Shown: positions 6,738-15,210, counted from the stretch's first letter. The stretch: DNA of 64,000 nt from an uncultured Pelagibacteraceae bacterium (GCA_902523125.1 CABYYA010000001.1:1-64000), one strand, 5' to 3'. Made by a program: numbers and translations. The notes: generated by a model not told the origin, from the sequence alone.

Positions 6738-8806
6738 TGTACTCTAATAATATGATAAAAAGTATTCTTTCTTCAATAATTCTAGATAGTAAATATTCTC
6801 TTGATATATTTCCTGTAAAAAAAGTTGATGAACTAGAACAAAAAATAATTTTAAAAAATATTAAGGGTAAAAATAAACCTTTTATTAATTGTATTATAAG
6901 AGAAAAGCTAATCCAATTAAAACCAGAAGAAATTGTAAGACAATTATATGCCCAGGTATTAATTAATGATTACGATTATTCAAAAAAAAGAATTTTTTTT
7001 GAATATCCTGTTAATTTTGGAAGAGAAAAAAAACAAGCAGATATTGTTATAACTGATAAAGACAGGCCTGATACACCATACATAATAGTTGAATTAAAAA
7101 AACCAAAATTAAAAGATGGTAAAGGACAATTAAGATCATATTGTAATGCCACAGGTGCTCCAATAGGTGTTTGGTCAAATGGACAACAAATTTCCCATTA
7201 CAACAGAAAAGATCCAAATTATTTTGAGGAAATATCAGATATTCCTAAAAATAATCAAACCTTAAAAGATATATTAAGTGAAAGGTTTACACTTAAAGAT
7301 TTGATTTTAAGAGACAAAATCTCAAATGAAAAAAAATCGTTAAAAAATATAATCCTTGAAATGGAAGACGAAGTTTTAGCTAATGCTGGTGTGGATGTAT
7401 TTGAAGAGGTTTTTAAACTTATATTCACAAAAATGTATGACGAATTTTTAAGCAGGCAAGATAAAAATAATATTGAATTTTATTTAGATCAAAATTTCAA
7501 AGATAAAGATAAAGGTGATTACGAAAAGTTAAAAAAATCACTAACTGAGCTTGATGACAAAAAATTTCGTGTTATGGAATTTAGAAATACCGGACAAACT
7601 GAAACTGAACTTAGAAATAAAATAGACAACTTATTCTCAGAAGCTAAAAATCAATGGTCAGGAGTTTTTGAAACGGGAACTAAATTTGAATTAACAGATA
7701 GCCATTTATCTGTATGTATTTCAAGTTTACAGGATATTAAATTGTTCAACTCAAACCTTTTGGTTGTTGATGAAGCCTTTGAATATTTAGTTAATAAAAC
7801 ATCTAAAGGTGAAAAAGGTCAGTATTTTACCCCTAGGCATGTGATTGACATGTGTGTTGAAATGCTCAATCCTCAAAAAGGTGAGTATATGATTGATACT
7901 GCTTCGGGTAGCTGTGGATTCCCAGTTCACACTATTTTTAAGTTAACAGGACATTTATTTAAAAATGTTGATATTTCAGAAGACCAAAAAAAAGATATTC
8001 AAAAAGTATTTGGAATAGATTTTGATGAAAAAACTGTTCGTGTTGCTAGAACATTAAATTTAGTTGCAGGTGATGGTGAAACTAATGTTTTACATTTAAA
8101 CACTCTAGATTTTGATAGATGGTCAGATAAAACAGAAAAAAATTCTAATTGGATTAATACTTATGGAAAAGGATTTGAAAGATTAAAAAAATTAAGAAGA
8201 GATAAAGATAGTGATAAATACTTTAATTTTGATTTGTTAATGGCGAACCCACCTTTTGCTGGTGATATAAAAGAAAGTAGAATTTTACATCAATATGAGT
8301 TCGGATTTAAGAAGGATGGTAAAAAAACACAAAACAAAGTAGGTAGAGATATTTTATTTATTGAGAGAAATTTAGATTTTCTTAAACCTGGTGGCCGTAT
8401 GGCAATAGTATTACCTCAGGGTAGATTTAATAACAAAGATGATAAGTTTATTAGAGATACTATCTCCAGTAAATGTAGAATACTAGCGGTTGTAGGTTTA
8501 CATATTAATACTTTCAAGCCTCATACAGGCACTAAAACAAGTGTTCTGTTTGTTCAAAAATGGGATGAAAAACTTTGCCCTAAAGTTGATGATTATTCTA
8601 TTTTTTTTGCAGTATCTGATGAAGGAGGAAAAGATAATTCAGGAAATTATGTTTATCTAAAAGATAAAAATGGAAATTTATTATTAGATGCAAATGGTCA
8701 TTTGGTCGTTAAGCACGATTTACATAACCATGATGGAGTATTGCAAGATGGTATAGCAGAAAAATTTAAAATTTGGGGCATAAAACAAAAACTATCTTTT
8801 TTGTAA
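6737..8806 (+). CDS. Restriction-modification fusion: N-terminal HsdR_N-like nuclease domain plus N6-adenine DNA methyltransferase (HsdM-like)
   Basis: PD-(D/E)xK-like segment (KKQADIVITDKDRPDTPYIIVELKKPK), SAM-binding region (GQYFTPRHVIDMCVEMLNP...DTASGSCGFP) and catalytic NPPF. Start may be TTG 6737 or ATG 6752. Confidence 0.9.
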   Translation: MYSNNMIKSILSSIILDSKYSLDIFPVKKVDELEQKIILKNIKGKNKPFINCIIREKLIQLKPEEIVRQLYAQVLINDYDYSKKRIFFEYPVNFGREKKQADIVITDKDRPDTPYIIVELKKPKLKDGKGQLRSYCNATGAPIGVWSNGQQISHYNRKDPNYFEEISDIPKNNQTLKDILSERFTLKDLILRDKISNEKKSLKNIILEMEDEVLANAGVDVFEEVFKLIFTKMYDEFLSRQDKNNIEFYLDQNFKDKDKGDYEKLKKSLTELDDKKFRVMEFRNTGQTETELRNKIDNLFSEAKNQWSGVFETGTKFELTDSHLSVCISSLQDIKLFNSNLLVVDEAFEYLVNKTSKGEKGQYFTPRHVIDMCVEMLNPQKGEYMIDTASGSCGFPVHTIFKLTGHLFKNVDISEDQKKDIQKVFGIDFDEKTVRVARTLNLVAGDGETNVLHLNTLDFDRWSDKTEKNSNWINTYGKGFERLKKLRRDKDSDKYFNFDLLMANPPFAGDIKESRILHQYEFGFKKDGKKTQNKVGRDILFIERNLDFLKPGGRMAIVLPQGRFNNKDDKFIRDTISSKCRILAVVGLHINTFKPHTGTKTSVLFVQKWDEKLCPKVDDYSIFFAVSDEGGKDNSGNYVYLKDKNGNLLLDANGHLVVKHDLHNHDGVLQDGIAEKFKIWGIKQKLSFL

Positions 8807-8816
8807 AAATAAAAAA

Positions 8817-10196
8817 ATGGAAATTTTTCAGATAAACAAAAACAAACTTCAAAATAGATTATTTAGACTTGATTCAGATTTTTACAAAAAAAAATATATT
8901 GAACTAGAAAAAATTGTTAAAAAAAATGATCATATTATATTAAATGAAATAAGTTTTGTTACAGACGGAGAACATGGGACTGTAAAAGTTCTTGAAAAAG
9001 GACATGCAAAATATTTTGGTGCAAGAAATATTTTTACTGGATTTTTAGAAAATATAAATGTTGGTTTCATCTCTTATGAAGATCATAAAAAAAACAAAAA
9101 AACTATTTTAAAACATAGAGATATATTATTAAGCTGCGTAGGCCATGTTGGAAATGTATCATTTGTCCCCAAAAATATTGGTGAAGCTAATATTGTAAGA
9201 AATGTTATTTTGGTTAGACCAGATGAAACAAAAATAAATACGTCTTATTTGTTTGGATATTTCTTATCTAAATATGGAAAAAATCTTTTTGCCAGGACTG
9301 CCTCTGGTAATAATCAACCTTTAGTGAGTCTGGAAAATGCTAAAGAAATTTTAGTACCTATTTTTAGTAAAAAATTAGAAAAAATATGTGAAGAAATTCT
9401 GAGTAAAAGTGAAAATTTATTGATTAAATCTCAGGGAATGTACAATAAAGCAGAAAATTATCTTCTTTCAGAAACCAAGCTTAATACTTGGATAGAAAAA
9501 AATGAATTATCTTATGAAAAAAATTTTAATCAAATTTCACAATATTCAAGAATTGACTCTGAATATTTTCAACCAAAATATGATGCGCTTATAAAAAAAA
9601 TCAAAGAATACAAAGGTGGCTGGAACACAGTGAAAAATTTGTTAAATATCAAATCAAAAAATTTTAACCCAGAACACAATAAAAAATATAAATATATTGA
9701 ACTTGCAAACATTAATATTAATGGAGAAATAATAGATTGTAGTATTGATTATGGTCATGAGCTTCCATCTAGAGCAAGAAGAACTGTGAAAAATCGTGAT
9801 GTAATAATATCTTCAATTGAGGGGTCTCTAGATAGTATTGCTTTAGTTGATGAAGTCTTTAATAATTCATTATGTTCTACTGGTTTTTTTGTTTGTAATT
9901 CTAATTTCTTTAATTCAGAGACACTATTGATTTTAATGAAAAGTTTCATCGGTCAAAAACAATTAAAAAAAGGTTCAAGTGGAACCATTCTAACAGCAAT
10001 TAACATTGATGAATTAAATAAAATTGTACTTCCTAAAGTTGATAAAAAAATTCAAAGTAAAGTTAAGGGGTTTATAAATGAAGCTTACAGGTTAAGAACT
10101 GAGTCGAATAGACTATTAGCTGATCTTAAAAATATAATTGAATGTGCTATAGAAAGGGACGAGCTATCAGCTTTAAAAAAAAAGAATACTTTATAG
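8817..10196 (+). CDS. Type I-like specificity subunit (HsdS), two target-recognition domains
   Basis: Follows the methylase after 10 nt; two similar half-domains (RLDSDFYKKKYIELEK... and RIDSEYFQPKYDALIKK...) with NNQPLVSLENAKEILVP and GTILTAINIDELNKIVLP. Confidence 0.88.
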   Translation: MEIFQINKNKLQNRLFRLDSDFYKKKYIELEKIVKKNDHIILNEISFVTDGEHGTVKVLEKGHAKYFGARNIFTGFLENINVGFISYEDHKKNKKTILKHRDILLSCVGHVGNVSFVPKNIGEANIVRNVILVRPDETKINTSYLFGYFLSKYGKNLFARTASGNNQPLVSLENAKEILVPIFSKKLEKICEEILSKSENLLIKSQGMYNKAENYLLSETKLNTWIEKNELSYEKNFNQISQYSRIDSEYFQPKYDALIKKIKEYKGGWNTVKNLLNIKSKNFNPEHNKKYKYIELANININGEIIDCSIDYGHELPSRARRTVKNRDVIISSIEGSLDSIALVDEVFNNSLCSTGFFVCNSNFFNSETLLILMKSFIGQKQLKKGSSGTILTAINIDELNKIVLPKVDKKIQSKVKGFINEAYRLRTESNRLLADLKNIIECAIERDELSALKKKNTL

Positions 10197-10210
10197 GACT
10201 TTATAGGATA

Positions 10211-10244
10211 ACTTGGACATGACTTGGACACAGGGAGATAAAAT
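10211..10244 (+). repeat. 34-bp direct repeat, right copy, containing two CTTGGACA at 11-bp phase
   Basis: acttggacatgacttggacacagggagataaaat; partner of 6704-6737. Confidence 0.85.
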
Positions 10245-10266
10245 AAAAAAATTTTACTTATTAGGG

Positions 10267-10293
10267 TTGTTCAATTATAAATATTAGCATAAA
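10267..10293 (+). promoter_or_regulatory. Putative tRNA-Leu promoter within the cassette-borne right end
   Basis: TTGTTC - 15 nt - CATAAA about 20 nt upstream of the tRNA 5' end; same arrangement in copy B (6492-6518). Confidence 0.4.
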
Positions 10294-10313
10294 CACTCAT
10301 GAAATTCACAAAT

Positions 10314-10399
10314 GCCCTCGTGGTGAAATTGGTAGACACAAAGGACTTAAAATCCTTGCCGCTTGCGGAGTGCCAGTTCGAGTCTGGCCGAGGGCACCA
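10314..10399 (+). tRNA. tRNA-Leu(UAA), CCA encoded
   Basis: GCCCTCG/CGAGGGC acceptor stem, anticodon loop CTTAAAA (10346-10352), long variable arm, GTTCGAGTC T-arm, CCA at 10397-10399. Confidence 0.97.
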
Positions 10400-10404
10400 T
10401 TAAA

Positions 10405-11175
10405 ATGAGCAAGATCCAAATTATCTCTGATAAAAATAGCAGATCATCAAATATAAAAAAATCATTAATTAAGATATTAAAAAAAAATGTCGTAAAAAAA
10501 TCAAATCTAACAATTGTAATTGGTGGCGATGGTTTTATGCTTCAAACTTTAAAAAAGAATAGAAATTCAAAAAAATCTTTTTATGGAATAAATTCTGGAA
10601 ATTACGGTTTTCTTATGAATAAATATTCATCAAATAATTTAATTAAGAATTTATCAAAAGCTAAGATGATTTCTATTTCACCATTGGAAATGACAGTTAG
10701 TAACAAGAATAATCAAAAAAAAAAACACATAGCAATTAATGAGGTATCAATTTTACGACAAAGCCGTCAAGCAGCATCTTTATCAATAGATTATGGATCT
10801 AAAAAATTAATTAAAAATTTAGTTTCTGATGGTGTACTAGTTTCTACACCTGCCGGGAGTACAGCTTATAATTTATCTGTTCATGGACCTATTTTAGCTC
10901 TTAATTCAAAAAAGTTGTCGATCTCACCTATAAGTGCTTTTAGGCCACGAAGATGGAAAGGCAAAATAGTGAGTGATAGGTCAAAAATAACGATTAAAAA
11001 TTTAAATCCTAAAAAAAGACCTATTAGTGCAGTGGCTGATAACATTGAAGTAAGAAATGCTAGAGTCATAAATATTAGAACGAGCAAAAAAATAAGATTT
11101 AATCTTTTGTATGATAGAAATAAAAGTCTTCAAAAAAAGATTAAAATTGAACAATTGCGTAATGAGACTAATTGA
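10405..11175 (+). CDS. nadK: NAD kinase
   Basis: IVIGGDGFMLQTLKK and VSTPAGSTAYNLSVHGPIL motifs. ATG at 10405 preferred; the ORF-track start at 10363 lies inside the tRNA. Confidence 0.93.
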   Translation: MSKIQIISDKNSRSSNIKKSLIKILKKNVVKKSNLTIVIGGDGFMLQTLKKNRNSKKSFYGINSGNYGFLMNKYSSNNLIKNLSKAKMISISPLEMTVSNKNNQKKKHIAINEVSILRQSRQAASLSIDYGSKKLIKNLVSDGVLVSTPAGSTAYNLSVHGPILALNSKKLSISPISAFRPRRWKGKIVSDRSKITIKNLNPKKRPISAVADNIEVRNARVINIRTSKKIRFNLLYDRNKSLQKKIKIEQLRNETN

Positions 11176-11894
11176 TTAAGAAAATGCTGGAGACTTTTTA
11201 TGAAAAATTATCTGGTATTCATGGCAAAAAAAAATGGAAGAAATTTTTTAAGTTTATAAGAACTCATTTTGGTGAAGAAAATCCTGGAGATCTTAATTTT
11301 GATTTTGATAATAGAATTTCAAGAATTGAATTGGTTCAAAAAGTAATAGATAAAAAAAATTTCAATACTTATTTGGAAATTGGCACTTTTAAAGATGAAT
11401 TATTTTCAAAAATAAACTGTAAAACAAAGGTAGGTGTTGATCCATTTTCTGGTGGGAATGTAAGAATGAAAAGTGATGATTTTTTTTTACAAAATAAACA
11501 AAGCTTTGATTGTATTTTTATTGATGGCTTACATCATTACTATCAGGTATTAAAAGATATAAATAATTCCCTCAATGTTTTAAATGAAAATGGTATTATA
11601 TTTGTACATGACTGTTTGCCAAAAAGTAGAGACGCTCAATCAATACCAAGGACTGAAGCTAACTGGAATGGAGATGTTTGGAAGGCTTTTGTAAATAAAA
11701 GATCAGACCCAAATCTTGATTGTTATACTTGTTATGCAGACCAAGGTATTGGTTCAATTCTTAAAAGATCTAATAGAAATACTTTAAAATTAAGCATTAA
11801 AAACTTTAAAAAGATGAAATATGTTGATTTTTATAAAAATCACAAAACATATATGAATATAATTGAATTTGATGACTTTATAAAAATGATTTAA
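11172..11894 (+). CDS. Class I SAM-dependent methyltransferase (Methyltransf_24-like)
   Basis: YLEIGTFKDELFSKI...DCIFIDGLHHYYQVLKDI...VHDCLP. ATG at 11184 is an alternative start. Confidence 0.78.
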   Translation: MIKKMLETFYEKLSGIHGKKKWKKFFKFIRTHFGEENPGDLNFDFDNRISRIELVQKVIDKKNFNTYLEIGTFKDELFSKINCKTKVGVDPFSGGNVRMKSDDFFLQNKQSFDCIFIDGLHHYYQVLKDINNSLNVLNENGIIFVHDCLPKSRDAQSIPRTEANWNGDVWKAFVNKRSDPNLDCYTCYADQGIGSILKRSNRNTLKLSIKNFKKMKYVDFYKNHKTYMNIIEFDDFIKMI

Positions 11895-11895
11895 C

Positions 11896-14106
11896 ATGAA
11901 CAAGGTTTTATTATTTGTTTTAGTTTTTTTCACTTTATTGAGCTCCAATTCATCTGCTCAATTTACTTTTGTACAAACAAAAAATGTAGCATTAGATACT
12001 CCTGGTATTAGAGGAATAAACTTTAAGCCAGATGGTACCAGAATGTATATAACCAATCGTTATGATGATCAAAAAGCATATATTATTGAATATTCGCTTA
12101 GTAAACCATTTGACATAAGCACAGCAACAATTTCTTTTACAGGAGGTAAGCCAAAAGGAACTGCATTAACTTGTAATGGAGCTGGAGATGATAATCAAAT
12201 GGAATTACCCCACGCAATTGAATTTAAGCCAGATGGTACACGAATGTTTGTAACCACAAATAAGGATTTCGGTGAAGGAGAGATCGGTGTTGCAGTGTTT
12301 CAATTTAAATTAACGACCCCTTGGGACTCAACCACATTAGTTTGTGAAAAAATATACGAAGTAGACGTCGATGGCACAGGTGCTGAAGATCAAGTAAGAA
12401 CTTTAGATTTTAAACCAGACGGTACAAGAATGTATGTAGGGGGAAAGAAAAAACATAAAATAAGACAATATGATTTAGCAACTCCTTTTGATCTTAGATC
12501 TGGAGTTACCCCAGGAGGAATTTCAGACTCATTAGAGAGTTTTGAGGATAATATGAGAGACATTCAATTTAATCCAGATGGAACTCAAATGTTCTTAACT
12601 GGTAATGAGAGAAATAGTGGACTAATGCAAAAATTCAGTCTAAGCACACCATACGATATAACCACTTTATCCTCTACGACTGAAACATTTTCTTTAACAT
12701 CACCGTCAGACTCAAATCTTGTAAATAATTTGATGGGTTTTATTTTTGCTGTAAATTTTACAAAAATTTTTGTAACTAGTGACGATGGAAATAATGATGA
12801 TGCAGGTAATGACAATCAAATCCATGAATTTGATATTGATTGTGCAGGCACAATAACCTGCGGTGATCCTTCTGCTAATGCTGATGTGAAAGCTATCATC
12901 GAGGCAAATGTTGAGTCTGCTAAACGTATAATTAGAAATAATACTCTTCCGATATTTCATAGGACTGAATGGTTAAGAAGACATAAAAATAAAGATAATC
13001 TAAATAACCTTAATGCAGAGATAGATTTTACAAATGAAAAAATTGCAAGATTAGTAAGTGCTTTAGAAACTCTTAAAAAAGATAAAGATAGAACCTATAG
13101 AAGTGAAGATTGGTTTCAATGGAGTGAGGGAAGAGTAAGCTTAGGTAGAAAAAGTGCAAAAAGCGGGTCATCTAGAGACATTCATGGTTATGGCATTTCT
13201 GTTGGTGCAGATAGAATCAAAGAAGAGGATCGAGATGAAATGTATGGCTATGTTTTTCAATATGGAAATGATGATGTTGATATTGGAAACAAAGGCACAA
13301 ACCTAAGTACAGATACTTACAGCATCGCTATTTATAGTACGAAATTTAAAGATAATGAGTCTTTTACTGATAGTATTATTGGATTTAGTTTACTAGATAT
13401 CAATCATAGAAGAGTAATTAATAACAATACCTTAAAAGGGGATAGAGCTGGACAACAGATATTTGGATCAATCAATTTTGGAAAAAGATTACATGATGAA
13501 AAACTTAATTTAAGCCCAGGGATTAAATTAGATTTAGGTTATACAAAATTAAGAGAATTTAAAGAAAAAACTACACTTGGTGATAGTTTGGCTGACGCAT
13601 TAATTTATAAAGATCAAAATATCAAAACAGCTTTAGCTACAATTGGTTTTCTTTTTGATACAGAAAATGAACAAGAAGAAAGAACAACCAATCATCACGG
13701 AAGAATTGAATATGTTGGAGATTTTAGTCCATCATCAAACGCAGAGTTTATTTATAGGAATGACCAAGGGACTGGTTATAATTATAGTACAAATAATAAG
13801 TCCAAACATAATTACAGAATAGGTTATGGTTTCGATATAACTTCAATAACAGGTTGGTCTGTTGTAACTAGTTTCGAAAGATTTGGTGCTAGCGGGAAAG
13901 GTTTTTATAATGAGCTTTATTTGTTGGTAGGATATGTCCCAATTGATGATATGAAATTTTCATTTGAGTTTGATAATTCAAACACAACAAGTTTAGGATT
14001 TGTTAACAAAATAAATAACTATAATTTTAAAATTAACTCGAATTTTGATCTTTTAAGTGATGAAAGAAATCATAATACGAAAATATCAGTTAGTAATAAA
14101 TTTTAA
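11896..14106 (+). CDS. Surface protein with N-terminal beta-propeller-like repeats and C-terminal autotransporter-type beta-barrel (paralogue of 4323-6431)
   Basis: Signal peptide, FKPDGTRMY repeats, barrel segments (WFQWSEGRVSLGRK, YGNDDVDIGNKGTNL, QIFGSINFGK) matching the cassette-1 protein. Confidence 0.85.
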   Translation: MNKVLLFVLVFFTLLSSNSSAQFTFVQTKNVALDTPGIRGINFKPDGTRMYITNRYDDQKAYIIEYSLSKPFDISTATISFTGGKPKGTALTCNGAGDDNQMELPHAIEFKPDGTRMFVTTNKDFGEGEIGVAVFQFKLTTPWDSTTLVCEKIYEVDVDGTGAEDQVRTLDFKPDGTRMYVGGKKKHKIRQYDLATPFDLRSGVTPGGISDSLESFEDNMRDIQFNPDGTQMFLTGNERNSGLMQKFSLSTPYDITTLSSTTETFSLTSPSDSNLVNNLMGFIFAVNFTKIFVTSDDGNNDDAGNDNQIHEFDIDCAGTITCGDPSANADVKAIIEANVESAKRIIRNNTLPIFHRTEWLRRHKNKDNLNNLNAEIDFTNEKIARLVSALETLKKDKDRTYRSEDWFQWSEGRVSLGRKSAKSGSSRDIHGYGISVGADRIKEEDRDEMYGYVFQYGNDDVDIGNKGTNLSTDTYSIAIYSTKFKDNESFTDSIIGFSLLDINHRRVINNNTLKGDRAGQQIFGSINFGKRLHDEKLNLSPGIKLDLGYTKLREFKEKTTLGDSLADALIYKDQNIKTALATIGFLFDTENEQEERTTNHHGRIEYVGDFSPSSNAEFIYRNDQGTGYNYSTNNKSKHNYRIGYGFDITSITGWSVVTSFERFGASGKGFYNELYLLVGYVPIDDMKFSFEFDNSNTTSLGFVNKINNYNFKINSNFDLLSDERNHNTKISVSNKF

Positions 14107-14142
14107 TTATAAATTGATATTTGTATTAATATTATAGAGAGA

Positions 14143-14218
14143 TGGTGCCCCCGCACGGATTCGAACCGCGGACCTATTGATTACAAATCAATTGCTCTAC
14201 CAGCTGAGCTACAAGGGC
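14143..14218 (-). tRNA. tRNA-Thr(UGU)
   Basis: Reverse complement gcccttgtagctcagctggtagagcaattgatttgtaatcaataggtccgcggttcgaatccgtgcgggggcacca; anticodon TGT. Confidence 0.95.
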
Positions 14219-14247
14219 ATGCGCAATAATTATTAATAATTTTTTAA

Positions 14248-14994
14248 TTAATCAACTCTTTTTTTTAAATAACTTAAGTGATGAAACACAATAGCAGCAC
14301 TATTTGAGATATTTAAACTTTCAACTTTACTGTTAATATCTATCTTTATTAAAAAATCAGCATATTTTGATGTGTGTTGGTGCATACCAAACCCTTCAGA
14401 ACCGAATAAAAGAATATTATTTCCTTTCCATTCTATTTTTGTGAAATCTTTATCACCATTACCATCAAAACCATAAACCCAAAAATTTTTATCTTTAAGG
14501 TTTTTTAAAGTAGAATTGATGTTGGATACTTCAAAAATATTTATGTATTCAATTGCTCCACTTGAAGCTTTGTACATAAGTTTGCTTTCATTTGGATAGT
14601 GTCTTTCCTTAATAATAATCCCATCAATGTTAAAGGATACTGCACTTCTTATTAAAGCACCAATATTTCTAGGATCAGTTACTCCATCTAAACAAACTAA
14701 AGTGATATTATTTTTTTTCTTTATAAATTCTTTAAGAATTGGTTTTTCCAAGTGTTCTATTTCAGCAACATATCCTTGATGTAACAAATTTTCTTTGGTA
14801 CTATATTTGTCTAGTTCTTTTTTAGTTTTAAAATAAACCTTTACTTCATTTAGAAGGTTTTTGTTTGGGCTTTTTCTATGTATATTTTTTTTACTTTCTT
14901 CTGTTAAAAAAACTCTCAGCACCTTTCTTTTTGGATTTTTTAGTGCCTCAATAACAGCGTGTTGGCCAAGAATGAAAAATGATGATTTATTCAT
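14248..14994 (-). CDS. rlmB: TrmH/SpoU-family RNA 2'-O-methyltransferase (23S rRNA Gm2251 type)
   Basis: GQHAVIEALKNPKR, DGVTDPRNIGALIRSA, LFGSEGFGM, LNISNSAAIVFHHL. Confidence 0.88.
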   Translation of the reverse strand: MNKSSFFILGQHAVIEALKNPKRKVLRVFLTEESKKNIHRKSPNKNLLNEVKVYFKTKKELDKYSTKENLLHQGYVAEIEHLEKPILKEFIKKKNNITLVCLDGVTDPRNIGALIRSAVSFNIDGIIIKERHYPNESKLMYKASSGAIEYINIFEVSNINSTLKNLKDKNFWVYGFDGNGDKDFTKIEWKGNNILLFGSEGFGMHQHTSKYADFLIKIDINSKVESLNISNSAAIVFHHLSYLKKRVD

Positions 14995-15048
14995 AAATAA
15001 TCCTATGTTTTACACGTTTTTTTTAATATTTTCCTATTAAATCACGTA

Positions 15049-15076
15049 TTGCAATTGGATAAATAAAATATATAAA
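15049..15076 (+). promoter_or_regulatory. Putative sigma70-type promoter for the tRNA-Tyr/Gly-tuf cluster
   Basis: TTGCAA - 16 nt - TATAAA. Confidence 0.5.
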
Positions 15077-15124
15077 ACGCATGTTGTTTGAAGCTTTATT
15101 GAACAAGGGGACACTTCCCCTAAG

Positions 15125-15210
15125 GGAGGGGTTCCAGAGCGGTCAAATGGGGCGGGCTGTAAACCCGTTGACTTCGGTCTTCGAAAGTTCGAATCTTTCC
15201 CCCTCCACCA
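15125..15210 (+). tRNA. tRNA-Tyr(GUA)
   Basis: GGAGGGG/CCCCTCC acceptor stem, anticodon loop ctgtaaa, long variable arm, CCA end. Confidence 0.96.

Larger units (their letters stand above)
6578..10352 (+). mobile_element. Putative non-autonomous cassette 2 integrated at the tRNA-Leu anticodon loop; cargo is a restriction-modification system
   Basis: Bounded by tRNA-Leu repeat B and the intact tRNA (copy C); same end layout as cassette 1; no integrase ORF inside. Confidence 0.7.

Noticed and set aside
10363-10404. N-terminal extension of nadK (MRSASSSLAEGTIK)
   Set aside because: Lies inside tRNA-Leu; ATG at 10405 gives a normal NAD kinase start.
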